Origin: Mesobacillus maritimus
GTDB taxonomy: Bacteria > Bacillota > Bacilli > Bacillales > Cytobacillaceae
DNA: 64,000 nt
NCBI RefSeq assembly: GCF_019749255.1
Contig: NZ_JACWFH010000035.1
Location: forward strand, 1 to 64,000
Direction of reading: 5' to 3'
Both the position numbers and the translations under genes were made by a program. The notes below the pieces were generated by a model. The model was not told where the DNA came from. It was given only the letters and a program-made list of their open reading frames with translations, and did no database searches. Shown here in pieces: positions 1-9,951 of the stretch (positions are counted from its first letter, which is position 1; every line of letters starts with the position of its first letter).

Positions 1-160
1 TAGGATTGATAGGTGCCCTAAGTGGAGCGAATCCCAAAGGGAAAGGTCATCAATAGGATTGATAGGTGCCCTAAGTGGAGCGAATCCCAAAGGGAAAGGT
101 CATCAATAGGATTGATAGGTGCCCTAAGTGGAGCGAATCCCAAAGAGAAAAGGTCACTAA
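1..160. repeat. 53-bp tandem repeat, about three copies
   Basis: Copies start at 1, 54 and 107. The first two are identical over 53 bp. The third carries a few substitutions and one extra base, and ends near 160. The array touches the window edge, so more copies may lie upstream. A reading frame runs across it, but 53 is not a multiple of three, so successive copies are read in different frames and no protein repeat results. It lies upstream of polC and I read it as non-coding. Function is unknown. Confidence 0.85.
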
Positions 161-221
161 TAGGACTTCTAATCATTTCCTACACATTTCTTAATCCCCG
201 AAAGCAATCAAGTAAGAGTTT

Positions 222-232
222 TATGTTATAAT
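222..232 (+). promoter_or_regulatory. Candidate extended -10 promoter for polC
   Basis: TATG, one base, then TATAAT (227-232) fits the Gram-positive extended -10 (TRTGN-TATAAT). No good -35 hexamer is visible 17 bases upstream. It lies about 110 bases before the polC start. The rest of 161-342 shows nothing further. Confidence 0.45.
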
Positions 233-342
233 TACCTTTGCTAAAAAAATATTCGACAGATTCCTAGTTACCCAAACTACTCATTCATGGCAGAAATTCT
301 TTGATGGTAGTTTTATTTTATTTCATAGATAGGAGGGAAACA

Positions 343-3265
343 ATGACCGATCTTTCCTCTAAAAAGAAAGAAAGTTTTCAGGTGCTTTTACAGCAGCTTC
401 AACTAACAGAAGATGCGATGGTTGAACACTTTAGAGATGCATTAATTGACCGAGTGGTGGTCGAAAAGAAACAGAAAAAGTGGCATTTCTTTTTTCAGTT
501 TGAGCGTATTATACCTTCTAGCCTAATGAGCCGGTTTACGACTCAACTCGACAGAAGCTTTTCTCATATCGCCAATGTTACAAGTACGTTTAATGTGCTT
601 GACCAATCTGTTACCGAAGAGTTGGTACATGACTATTGGAAACATTGTGTTCAGGAAATTGATGGGATGGCTCCGCCGTTACTAAAACTACTGAATGAAC
701 AACTTCCAAAGGTTCAGGGACATAAAGTGGTTTTAAATGTTCGGAACGAAACGGAAGGAATGGCGATTAAGAATAAGTATAGTGGAATCCTTGCTAATAT
801 TTTTCAAACCTATGGCTTTCCAATCCTTACCATTGATACAGTCGTGAATCAAGATTCTTCAGCAAATAATGACTATGAAGAGTTTAGAAAAGCGAAGGAA
901 AAAGAAGACCAAGAACGTGCACTTATGGCGATGGTTGAAATGCAGAAGAAAGAAGCGGAGAAAGACCAAGGCGATGCTGGAGTGCCTGATGGTCCGGTTT
1001 CAATCGGCCTAACGATTAAGGATGATGCTGATCTCCGTCGTTTAGAAGAAATTGTGGATGAAGAACGCCGTGTAACAGTTGAAGGCTATGTATTCCATGC
1101 TGAAACGAAAGAGCTTCGTAGTGGTCGAACACTTTTAACCTTTAAAATCACAGATTATACAAGTTCCATTATGGTAAAAATGTTCTCTCGTGACAAAGAA
1201 GACGCCGCGATTTTCAATGTAATTAAAAAAGGTATGTGGTTAAAGGTTAGAGGTAGCGTTCAAAATGACACCTTTGTCCGTGACTTAGTAATGATTGGTA
1301 ATGATGTCAATGAAATAAGACCGAAGCTGCGCAAGGATAAGGCTCGTGACGGGGAAAAGCGTGTAGAGCTCCATCTTCATACACCGATGAGCCAAATGGA
1401 TGCTGTCAGCAGTGTTAGTGATCTTGTTTCTCAGGCAGCAAAATGGGGGCATTCAGCCATAGCAATTACCGATCATGCCGTTGCTCAATCTTTCCCAGAA
1501 GCGTTTGGAGCAGGAAAGAAAAACGACATAAAAATCCTTTATGGTGTGGAAGCCAATCTTGTGGATGATGGAGTCCCAATTGCTTACAATTCAGCACACC
1601 GCCTCCTAGCGGATGATACCTATATTGTTTTTGACGTTGAAACAACAGGTCTTTCGGCAGTCTACGATACGATTATCGAATTAGCTGCAGTAAAAGTTCA
1701 AAATGGGGACATCGTAGATCGTTTTGAGTCCTTTGCCAATCCGCATCGTAGACTCTCATCGACCATTATTGAATTAACGGGGATAACTGATGATATGGTA
1801 GAAAACGCGCCTGAAGTGGATGATGTCCTGAGAGAATTCCACGAATGGATTGGGGATGCCATTCTAGTTGCGCATAACGCATCCTTTGACATGGGCTTTT
1901 TAAATACCGGTTGTAAAAAAATTGGCATTGGTAAATTACCAAACCCAGTTATTGATACGCTAGAATTAGGAAGACTTTTATTCCCAGATATGAAGAACCA
2001 CCGACTCAATACATTAGCCAAAAAATTAGATGTTGAGTTAACCCAGCATCACCGGGCAATATATGATGCGGAAGCGACGGGTTATATCTTAATCAAAATG
2101 CTCAAAGAAGCAGCAGAAAAAGGCATTGAGTATCATGATCAAATGAATGACTATATGGGTCAAGGGAATGCTTACAAGCGAGCTCGGCCACACCATATTA
2201 CGCTTCTAGCTCAAACCGAAGCTGGATTGAAAAATCTTTTTAAACTTGTGTCGATTTCACATTTGAACTATTTTTACAGAGTACCTCGAATTCCAAGATC
2301 TGTACTGCAAAAATACAGAGAAGGAATTTTAGTAGGATCTGCTTGTGACAAAGGTGAAGTTTTTGAAACAATGATGCAAAAGTCAATGGAAGAAGCGGAG
2401 GAAGCTGCCCAGTTTTATGACTATTTGGAGGTTATGCCTAAGCCGGTCTATTCTCATTTGATAGAACTAGAGCTAGTGCGCGATGAGAGATCGCTTGAAA
2501 ACATCATTACCAATATCGTTAAACTTGGTGAAAAGCTAAATCTCCCAGTAGTTGCTACTGGGAATGTCCATTACTTAAATCCTAATGATAAAATCTACCG
2601 AAAAATTCTAGTGAACTCTCAAGGAGGAGCGAACCCGCTCAATCGTCACCGCCTCCCTGATGTACACTTCCGAACTACGGATGAAATGCTTGATGAGTTT
2701 TCTTTCCTTGGAAAAGAAAAGGCAAAAGAAATCGTCGTCACCAACACAAATAAAGTGGCTGAAATGGTTGATGTCATCAAGCCAATCAAGGATGATCTAT
2801 ACACCCCGAAAATTGATGGGGCAGATGAAGAAATGCGTAACATGAGTTATGGAATGGCAAGGAGTATATATGGGGAAGAACTCCCGGAAATCGTTGAGGC
2901 TCGACTTGAAAAAGAATTAAAGAGTATTATCGATAATGGATTTGCCGTGATTTATCTTATTTCTCATAAGCTTGTTAAAAAATCTCTTAATGACGGCTAC
3001 CTTGTTGGTTCGCGGGGATCGGTAGGATCATCCTTCGTCGCAACAATGACGGAAATTACCGAGGTCAATCCTTTACCACCGCATTATGTTTGTCCAAAAT
3101 GTAAGAAATCTGAGTTCTTTGATGATGGTTCGGTAGGATCTGGTTTCGACCTCCCGGATAAAGATTGTCCAAACTGTGGAATTCGCTACACGAAAGATGG
3201 TCATGATATCCCGTTTGAAACCTTCCTAGGCTTTAAAGGAGATAAGGTTCCCGATATCGATCTCA
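343..3265 (+). CDS. polC: DNA polymerase III PolC, 5' exon (residues 1-974 and first base of codon 975)
   Basis: PolC is the essential replicative DNA polymerase of low-GC Gram-positives. The ATG at 343 follows AGGAGGG at 331-337. Visible domains in order are an N-terminal region, an OB-fold region (roughly 230-335), the first half of the PHP domain (ELHLHTPMS, about 340), the inserted DEDD 3'-5' exonuclease (FDVETTGL, about 428-435, to about 590), the second PHP half, and a four-cysteine zinc module (CPKC/CPNC). The exon ends at PDIDL, which holds catalytic Asp971 and Asp973. Without splicing, the frame runs 28 codons into the intron and stops at 3351, losing the rest of the polymerase. Joined to 5943-7348 it gives 1,442 residues, close to the B. 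subtilis length. Confidence 0.95.
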
Positions 3266-4005
3266 GTGCGCCACGTTATCAATTGAAAAGATTGGTCACT
3301 AGCAAATTTGCTAGGAGAACTGTTAACTCAAAGTGTGGAATGATAGGGTAACGCCTTGAAACACACTCACTGAATCTGCGGCAAGCGAAGGAGACAATGT
3401 AAATAGTTGAACTCGTTTGGAGCCCGCTAAAGTCGGCTGAAATTTACCCTAACACAATATGGTGAGGAAAAACCTAATAGGTTGTAAATGATAGGCCGGG
3501 TGTCTACAAAACTTCTATGGTTAGAATGGATAGAGTTATCTGGACGAATCCTCGACTGACTCTTCGTGAATGTCACTAAGTAGAAATGCTTAGGGGTCCA
3601 TTTAGGACTTTCTAGTTTGGATGAGTAAACGTTAGGTTATGAAAATCCATATAGCTTTACAGGAGCTATCAAGCTAGACGGAGTTTAGAGGAAACCTACG
3701 GAAGTATGTATAGATAGAGTTAACGGAACGTGGGAAGCTTCGGAGACTTGAGGTGATTACACACCGATTGAAAGTCGTTCTTCAAAAAGCTCAAGATTGA
3801 GTATAATGAAGGTTTGCCGAAGTGGCAGTAAAGCCGTAGTACCGTTTGTAGGAACTGCCTGCGACGACCGAATATACTGAATAGGTACGAGGGAAAAACA
3901 GTTCTGAGGGAAGGGCTTAAGTCGTCTTTTACGATACAAATCCTACACAGGTCAGTATTCTTGTATGACTAAATAGAAACGAAAGCCTTTTTTGGAGGTG
4001 ATTAG

Positions 4006-5832
4006 TTGGCTGACTTAATGGTTCAAAAATTAAGAAATAACGAATACTTCAATGTTCAAGAAACATTTGACCATTTGTACGCTGAAAGTAAAAGGGGAAG
4101 GTATTTTAACAAGCTCTACGATTTAATCATCACAGAAGAAAATATTCTTCTCGCTTTTCGAAATATAAAAAGCAATACTGGAAGCAAAACAAAAGGTACA
4201 AACGGTCACACCATTAAACATCTAAACAGGATGAATAAAGAAAAGCTCATTAGAATGGTTCGGCGGAAGCTACTAGACTACAAACCAGAGATGGTCAGGC
4301 GAGTGATGATTCCAAAGCCAAATGGAGATAAACGTCCTCTTGGAATACCGACGATAGAAGATAGACTTATCCAACAGATGATTCTACAGATTCTTGAGCC
4401 TATCGTTGAGGCAAAATTTCATCCATCAAGCTATGGGTTCAGACCAAATCGGAATACGCATGATGCGTTAGCAAGGTGTTACCATATGGTCAATCATAGT
4501 CACCAGCATTATGTAGTTGACGTGGATATAAAGGGGTTCTTTGATAACGTAAATCATAAAAAGTTAAGCAAACAGCTTTGGGCGATTGGAATAAGAGATA
4601 AAAAGGTTCTTACCATTATAAGCAAAATGTTAAAAGCTGAAATTGAAGGCGAGGGAATACCTCAAAAAGGGACTCCACAAGGCGGGATTTTATCACCGCT
4701 CCTAGCTAACGTCGTTCTGAACGAGTTAGATTGGTGGATATCGAATCAATGGGAAACCAAACCGACAAGAGTGGACTATAAACTAAAAAGGAATCGAACA
4801 GATGCCTTGAGAAAAACAAGATTAAAGCCTTGTTATATCGTTCGCTATGCTGATGACTTTAAAATCTTTACTAACTCTTATGAAAATGCTCGCAAGCTAT
4901 TTATTGCTGTAACAAAATGGTTGAAAGAACGGTTAGGCTTGGATGTGAGCCCTGAAAAGAGTAAAATCACAAACCTTCGAAAGAACGGGACAGATTTTCT
5001 CGGCGTGCGTTTTCGAGCAGTGCGTAAAGGGACAGCGAAGACGGGATATATAGTGAATTCAAAAATATCTCCGAAGGCAAAAGAAAAGGTGACGAAGGTT
5101 TATCAACATAAACTAAGTCAACTACGGAAGAGCCCTAATCCTAACAAAGTTCTTGACCTCAACTCGTTTACCTTAGGCATTCATAATTACTATAAAATTG
5201 CCACGAGGGTGTCTTCGGATTTTAATGATATACGGCATACCATACACTTTAAAATTAAAACTTTGTTGAAACGGAATATTTTTAATCCAACAACAGAAAA
5301 GAATGCTGTAATTGATAAGTTCTATAATGACTTCGATTACAAACGATTTAAAAGTAATGGATTGCTTGTACTACCATTTGAATCGGTACGGCATCGAATA
5401 CGAGGACAAAGAGACCCGGAATTTACGATTTACGCCAAAGAAGACCGCCAAAGAATTCATAAAGAGCTAATACATGTGACCGCAGTAGAACTTGAACATT
5501 TAAGAAAAGGGAATTACTCATCTAAATCTACTTTGTACGAAAACAATCGGATAAGTAAATATGTCGCACAAAAAGGAAGGTGCTACATTACAGGCGAACG
5601 GCTAATGCCAATCAATTGTATATGTCACCATATCCAGCCTACAAAGATGGGCGGTACCGATGAGTACGACAATTTAGTCATTATAAAGAAAGACTTTCAT
5701 ATGCTTATCCATACAAAGTATCCGATGAAAGACCCTATTAAATCACATCATGTCCATACATTAGACGCCAAAGCATTAAAGAAACTCAATACACTACGCA
5801 AGGTTGTAGGATTCCAAGCGTTGGTGATTTAA
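4006..5832 (+). CDS. ltrA: Group II intron-encoded reverse transcriptase/maturase with HNH endonuclease
   Basis: This 608-residue protein should help its host intron fold and splice, and should reverse-transcribe it during retrohoming. The TTG start at 4006 follows GGAGGTGA. The reverse transcriptase region spans about 50-340. It includes IPKPNGDKRPLGIP, the GFRPNRN block, GTPQGGILSP and the catalytic YADD at 281-284. The maturase (X) region covers about 360-500. The C-terminal HNH endonuclease (about 524-575) shows CYITGE, CHHIQP (540-545), GG-x-D and a late LIH. All key motifs are intact with no frameshift, which suggests recent or ongoing activity. The gene lies in intron domain IV and ends 24 bases before domain V. 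Confidence 0.95.
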   Translation: MADLMVQKLRNNEYFNVQETFDHLYAESKRGRYFNKLYDLIITEENILLAFRNIKSNTGSKTKGTNGHTIKHLNRMNKEKLIRMVRRKLLDYKPEMVRRVMIPKPNGDKRPLGIPTIEDRLIQQMILQILEPIVEAKFHPSSYGFRPNRNTHDALARCYHMVNHSHQHYVVDVDIKGFFDNVNHKKLSKQLWAIGIRDKKVLTIISKMLKAEIEGEGIPQKGTPQGGILSPLLANVVLNELDWWISNQWETKPTRVDYKLKRNRTDALRKTRLKPCYIVRYADDFKIFTNSYENARKLFIAVTKWLKERLGLDVSPEKSKITNLRKNGTDFLGVRFRAVRKGTAKTGYIVNSKISPKAKEKVTKVYQHKLSQLRKSPNPNKVLDLNSFTLGIHNYYKIATRVSSDFNDIRHTIHFKIKTLLKRNIFNPTTEKNAVIDKFYNDFDYKRFKSNGLLVLPFESVRHRIRGQRDPEFTIYAKEDRQRIHKELIHVTAVELEHLRKGNYSSKSTLYENNRISKYVAQKGRCYITGERLMPINCICHHIQPTKMGGTDEYDNLVIIKKDFHMLIHTKYPMKDPIKSHHVHTLDAKALKKLNTLRKVVGFQALVI

Positions 5833-5856
5833 ATTATCGTAAATATAAAGACGATG

Positions 5857-5942
5857 GAGCGCCGTATGACACCGAAAGGGTCACGTACGGTGTGGGGCAG
5901 GGGAAAAGCTAGAGATAACATCAAAGGCTTACCTATTGCCAT
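5857..5942 (+). ncRNA. Group II intron domains V and VI with branch-point adenosine
   Basis: Domain V (about 5857-5893) has the AGC triad at 5858-5860. CCGTA (5862-5866) pairs with TACGG (5886-5890), a two-base CG bulge lies at 5884-5885, and a GAAA loop sits at 5874-5877. There may be one extra bulged A at 5871. In domain VI, GGCAG-GGG (5896-5903) pairs with CC-T-A-TTGCC (5932-5940), leaving A5935 unpaired. That is the expected lariat branch point, seven bases from the 3' splice site. Confidence 0.85.
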
Positions 5943-7348
5943 ACTTCTCCGGGGAATACCAGCCACGTGCCCATGACTATACCAAAGTCTTGTTTGGTGA
6001 AGACAATGTGTATCGCGCGGGTACAATTGGAACCGTTGCGGAAAAGACGGCTTATGGCTATGTTCGAGGCTATCAAAATGATAATAACTTGCATATGCGT
6101 GGAGCGGAAACAGACAGGCTTGTAGCTGGTTGTACGGGCGTTAAACGAACAACAGGGCAGCACCCAGGGGGAATTATCGTTATTCCAGATTATATGGATG
6201 TATATGATTTCTCACCAATTCAGTTCCCAGCGGACTCCCTTACGTCTGAATGGCGAACAACCCACTTTGACTTCCATTCAATTCATGATAATGTCTTAAA
6301 ACTTGATATTCTCGGGCACGATGATCCGACGGTGATCAGGATGCTCCAAGACTTAAGTGGAATTGACCCGAAAACGATTCCGACGGATGACCCTGAGGTA
6401 ATGAAAATTTTCAGTAACACGCAATCTCTTGGTGTCACAGAAGAGCAAATTATGTGTAAAACAGGAACATTCGGGATTCCTGAGTTTGGGACAAGATTCG
6501 TACGTCAGATGCTTGAAGATACCAAGCCAACAACCTTCTCTGAGCTTGTACAGATTTCTGGACTCTCACATGGTACGGATGTATGGCTAGGAAATGCTCA
6601 GGAGTTAATCCACAACAATGTTTGTACGTTAAGTGAAGTAATTGGTTGTCGTGACGATATCATGGTTTACCTCATCTACCAAGGGCTTGAACCATCCTTT
6701 GCTTTTAAGATTATGGAATCGGTACGTAAAGGGAAAGGTCTTTCAGATGAGATGGAAGAAGAAATGCGTAAAAACAAAGTACCAGAATGGTATATTGATT
6801 CTTGTAAAAAGATCAAATATATGTTCCCGAAGGCGCACGCGGCTGCGTATGTGTTAATGGCTGTCAGAATTGCGTATTTCAAAGTGCATCACCCGCTTTT
6901 ATATTATGCAGCGTATTTTACGGTTAGAGCGGAAGACTTTGACGTTGATGCGATGGTTCGTGGTTCTCACAGCATCAGAGCGAAGGTTGAAGAAATCAAT
7001 GCCAAGGGCCTAGATGCCTCTACGAAGGAAAAGAACTTGATGACCGTTATGGAGTTAGCATTAGAGATGTGTGAGCGAGGGTACACCTTTAAAAAGGTAG
7101 ATCTCTATCGTTCAAGTGCTACTGATTTTATTATTGATGGCGACTCACTTATCCCACCTTTTAATGCAATACCTGGTTTGGGAACAAACGCCGCAATCAA
7201 CATTGTTAAAGCACGGGAAGCAAGAGAGTTCCTTTCGAAAGAGGATCTTCAGCAACGTGGTAAAGTTTCAAAAACAATTATTGAATTCCTTGACAATCAT
7301 GGCTGTCTGGAAGCACTTCCTGATCAAAATCAGCTTTCATTGTTTTAA
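5943..7348 (+). CDS. polC: DNA polymerase III PolC, 3' exon (rest of codon 975 to residue 1442)
   Basis: The exon resumes PolC with [21 protein letters not shown] and continues through palm, fingers and the C-terminal region. The third catalytic aspartate of the family is expected in KLDILGHD, at about residue 1096 (6305-6307), so the intron separates it from Asp971 and Asp973. The frame has no start codon of its own that suits PolC. A TTG at 5936 lies inside intron domain VI and should not be used. The C-terminus QNQLSLF resembles a beta-clamp binding motif (QxxLxLF), as in other PolC proteins. Confidence 0.95.
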
Positions 7349-7374
7349 ATTGGTTTGGAAAAAGGTGTCTTAGA

Positions 7375-7412
7375 GGGGGTGTGCAACTTCCTTCTGAGGC
7401 ACCCTTTTCTTT
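7375..7412 (+). terminator. Probable polC terminator
   Basis: GGGTG at 7378-7382 can pair with CACCC at 7400-7404, followed by TTTTCTTT. The stem is short and the loop long, so this is a modest call. It comes just after the polC stop. Confidence 0.4.
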
Positions 7413-7510
7413 AGGTTGTTATTTCCATGTCTTTGTGGGGAAAAGGGGAGTAGCTTACCGTTAATAGAGTAAAATCAAGGGAACTCAAGCGTTCGCGGCG
7501 CCTAATCTGT

Positions 7511-7539
7511 TTGCATTAAAAATCTGGTTATGTTATATT
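7511..7539 (+). promoter_or_regulatory. Sigma-A promoter for the rimP-nusA-infB operon
   Basis: TTGCAT (7511-7516), a 17-base spacer and TATATT (7534-7539), with a TATG extension just upstream of the -10. It gives a leader of about 125 bases before rimP. Confidence 0.7.
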
Positions 7540-7573
7540 TTTATTGGAAATACTAAGGATAACTCTGGCAGAT

Positions 7574-7595
7574 AAGAGTGGGGAAACCCGCTCTT
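7574..7595 (+). other. Stem-loop with GAAA tetraloop in the rimP leader
   Basis: A nine-pair stem (one G-T) closed by GAAA at 7583-7586 is followed by TTCTTGTTT. It lies downstream of the predicted promoter and upstream of rimP, so it would be transcribed. It could be an attenuator or a protein-binding or stability element. The U-tract is interrupted, so termination would be weak. Confidence 0.5.
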
Positions 7596-7671
7596 TCTTG
7601 TTTGTATGCCCTTTTCGGGATGTAATGACAAAAGAACGGGAAGAGCCCATTCCATAAAGGAGGGATAAAAG

Positions 7672-8139
7672 ATGAGCAAAGTGACAGAAGTTGTCGAGGA
7701 TCTTTTGACACCTATATTATCGAATCTAGACCTTGAATTAGTGGATATAGAGTATGTAAAAGAAGGAAAGAACTGGTTTCTACGAATTTACATAGACAAA
7801 GATAGTGGCGTTGATATTGAAGAATGCGGACTAGTCAGCGAACGTCTAAGTGAGAAGCTTGATGAACTTGATCCAATCCCACATAACTACTTCCTTGAGG
7901 TATCATCACCTGGGGCAGAGCGTCCACTAAAGAAAGAAAAAGATTACCAAAAGGCGATTGGGAAAAATGTGTTTATTAAAACATATGAGCCTATTGATGA
8001 TGAGAAAACATTTGAAGGCATTTTAAAAGCATTTGATGGTGAAACGGTAACAATTGAAGTAAAGATTAAAACAAGAAAGAAAGAAGTCCTTGTGCCATTT
8101 GATAAAATTGCCAGTGCTCGTTTGGCGGTCACATTCTGA
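7672..8139 (+). CDS. rimP: Ribosome maturation factor RimP
   Basis: RimP (formerly YlxS, 155 residues) binds the 30S subunit and assists late 16S and S12 maturation. The ATG at 7672 follows AAAGGAGGG. The N-terminal alpha/beta domain (about 1-82) contains [11 protein letters not shown] and [12 protein letters not shown], and an SH3-like C-terminal domain follows. Length and order match the family. It is the first gene of a seven-gene run to rbfA, and nusA starts about 80 bases after its end. Confidence 0.95.
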   Translation: MSKVTEVVEDLLTPILSNLDLELVDIEYVKEGKNWFLRIYIDKDSGVDIEECGLVSERLSEKLDELDPIPHNYFLEVSSPGAERPLKKEKDYQKAIGKNVFIKTYEPIDDEKTFEGILKAFDGETVTIEVKIKTRKKEVLVPFDKIASARLAVTF

Positions 8140-8220
8140 TAAAGTGAAACAAATTTTGGCATGAATGAACAGCCTTATGAAAAATATAATTGTAAGAATC
8201 CAAAGGGGGATATGAATCTC

Positions 8221-9333
8221 ATGAGCAGTGAATTATTGGATGCTCTGATTGTGCTCGAAAAAGAAAAAGGCATATCCAGAGATGTATTGATTGATGCGAT
8301 TGAAGCTGCATTAGTCTCAGCATACCGTCGTAATTTTAATCAGGCTCAGAATGTACGTATTGATTTGAACCTCGAAAACGGCTCAATGCGTGTATTTGCT
8401 AGAAAAGAAGTTGTCGAGGAAGTATTTGACCCCCGTCTTGAAATTTCCATTGAAGAAGCACAACAAATCAACCCTAACTACGCAGTGGAAGATGTTGTAG
8501 AATTGGAAGTAACACCGAAGGATTTTGGTCGAATTGCTGCTCAAACAGCGAAGCAAGTGGTTACTCAGCGAGTTCGTGAAGCAGAGAGAGGAATTATCTA
8601 CTCTGAATTCATTGACCGTGAAGAAGATATTATGACAGGGATTGTTCAAAGACTCGATGCCAAGTTCATTTATGTAAGTCTAGGTAAAATTGAAGCGATT
8701 TTACCAGTGAACGAGCAAATGCCGAATGAACAATATAAGCCACACGACCGAATTAAAGTTTTTCTTACTAAAGTAGAAAAAACAACAAAAGGCCCACAAA
8801 TTTTTGTTTCTAGAACTCATCCAGGACTTTTAAAAAGACTGTTTGAAATTGAGGTTCCGGAAATTTACGATGGCACGGTTGAAATCAAATCCGTTGCCCG
8901 TGAAGCGGGTGACAGGTCAAAAATATCTGTTCATTCTGATAACCCAGAGGTAGATCCTGTTGGGTCTTGTGTCGGTCCTAAGGGGACAAGAGTACAGGCA
9001 GTTGTGAATGAGCTAAAAGGCGAAAAGATTGACATTGTGAAATGGTCAGAGGATCCAGTCATTTTTGTAGCCAATGCTTTGAGCCCTTCAAAGGTTCTCG
9101 ATGTGATTGTAAATGAAGCAGATAAAGCGACAACGGTGGTTGTTCCAGATTATCAGCTTTCGCTTGCAATTGGTAAAAGAGGACAGAATGCTAGACTTGC
9201 TGCTAAACTGACAGGTTGGAAAATCGATATCAAGTCAGAAACAGACGCTCGTGAAGCTGGAATCTATCCTCGTGAAGACGGTGCGCTTTTAGAAGGATAT
9301 GAGGAAGACTATTCAGACGAAGAGTTAGATTAA
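8221..9333 (+). CDS. nusA: Transcription termination/antitermination factor NusA
   Basis: NusA binds RNA polymerase and nascent RNA and modulates pausing and termination. The frame is open from 8161, but I place the start at ATG 8221 (MSSELLDAL), which matches B. subtilis NusA and follows AAAGGGGGA at 8202-8210. This gives 370 residues. Domains in order are the N-terminal RNA polymerase-binding domain, S1 (about 133-200), KH1 with GPKG at about 251, and KH2 with GKRGQN at about 319. The acidic tail is short and lacks the extra repeats of the E. coli protein. Confidence 0.95.
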   Translation: MSSELLDALIVLEKEKGISRDVLIDAIEAALVSAYRRNFNQAQNVRIDLNLENGSMRVFARKEVVEEVFDPRLEISIEEAQQINPNYAVEDVVELEVTPKDFGRIAAQTAKQVVTQRVREAERGIIYSEFIDREEDIMTGIVQRLDAKFIYVSLGKIEAILPVNEQMPNEQYKPHDRIKVFLTKVEKTTKGPQIFVSRTHPGLLKRLFEIEVPEIYDGTVEIKSVAREAGDRSKISVHSDNPEVDPVGSCVGPKGTRVQAVVNELKGEKIDIVKWSEDPVIFVANALSPSKVLDVIVNEADKATTVVVPDYQLSLAIGKRGQNARLAAKLTGWKIDIKSETDAREAGIYPREDGALLEGYEEDYSDEELD

Positions 9334-9345
9334 GGGAAGAGGTGG

Positions 9346-9633
9346 ATGAGCGTGAACAGCCGTAAAAAAATTCCGATGCGAAAATGTGTCGCAACCGGTG
9401 AAATGAGACCGAAAAAAGAACTCATCCGGATTGTTCGCTCAAAAGAGGGAGAAGTATCCATTGACCCGACTGGAAAGAAATCTGGCAGGGGCGCTTACCT
9501 CACAAAGGATAAGGATACTGTCTTGCTTGCAAAGAAACGAAACATTCTCTCTAAACAGTTGGAAGCGAACATAGACGAGTCACTTTATGATGAGCTTCTT
9601 GACCTTATAGAAAAGGAGAAACGACCAATCTGA
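9346..9633 (+). CDS. ylxR: YlxR family RNA-binding protein
   Basis: YlxR (also called RnpM) is a small nucleic-acid-binding protein of the nusA-infB operon, reported to bind RNase P RNA. It has 95 residues and shows the family signature RKCVATGE (about 9-16) and the [14 protein letters not shown] block. ATG 9346 follows AGAGGTGG with short spacing. GTG 9352 in the same frame is an alternative that gives a more usual spacing. Its stop overlaps the ylxQ start as TGATG. Confidence 0.93.
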   Translation: MSVNSRKKIPMRKCVATGEMRPKKELIRIVRSKEGEVSIDPTGKKSGRGAYLTKDKDTVLLAKKRNILSKQLEANIDESLYDELLDLIEKEKRPI

Positions 9634-9932
9634 TGAAGGATCAGTGGATGTCATTGCTTGGCTTAGCCAATCGAGCGCGTAAAATTATTTCTGGGGAAGA
9701 GCTAACCGTTAAAGAAATCCGAAACGGTAAGGCAAAGCTAGTATTATTGTCTAAGGATGCATCTTTCAATACTCAAAAAAAAATAACAGATAAATGTAAT
9801 TCCTATCATGTGCCATATAAACTGGTAGAGGATCGGTATAAGCTCGGCCAGGCAATTGGGAAAGAAGCCCGTGTGGTTGTTGCCCTACTGGATGATGGGT
9901 TTGCAAAGAAACTGTTGACGTTGCTCGATTAA
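9633..9932 (+). CDS. ylxQ: L7Ae-family ribosomal protein YlxQ
   Basis: This 99-residue protein is of the L7Ae/L30e family and is predicted to bind kink-turn [19 protein letters not shown] opens the fold, and [10 protein letters not shown], the central region and [10 protein letters not shown] follow. It starts one base before the end of ylxR, indicating translational coupling. It lies between ylxR and infB as in B. subtilis. The specific RNA target is not evident. Confidence 0.92.
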   Translation: MKDQWMSLLGLANRARKIISGEELTVKEIRNGKAKLVLLSKDASFNTQKKITDKCNSYHVPYKLVEDRYKLGQAIGKEARVVVALLDDGFAKKLLTLLD

Positions 9933-9951
9933 TTCTAGCGGGGGTGAAAAT

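Larger units (their letters stand above)
3266..5942 (+). mobile_element. Group II intron inserted in polC
   Basis: The element is complete. It starts with GTGCG, the group II 5' consensus, and has about 740 nt of structured RNA region (domains I to early IV). It carries a reverse transcriptase/maturase gene (4006-5832), a domain V with a GAAA tetraloop, and a domain VI with a bulged A at 5935. It ends in AT seven bases after that A. Joining 3265 to 5943 turns the split codon into AAC and restores PDIDLN-FSGEYQ, the invariant PolC sequence, so both boundaries are set by the protein frame as well as by intron rules. It is in the same orientation as polC, as splicing requires. I cannot assign its structural subclass by eye. 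Confidence 0.95.

Noticed and set aside
22-231. 69-codon open frame across the 53-bp repeats
   Set aside because: The period shifts frame between copies, there is no ribosome-binding site, and the product resembles no family. It is a by-product of the repeat.
3749-3754. TGAGGT as the intron EBS1 pairing with ATCTCA of the 5' exon
   Set aside because: Six bases with one wobble pair can occur by chance in 740 bases, and its place within domain I could not be established.
5936-5942. TTG at 5936 as a start for a separate C-terminal PolC gene
   Set aside because: It lies inside intron domain VI next to the branch point and has no ribosome-binding site. The frame is explained fully by splicing at 5942/5943.
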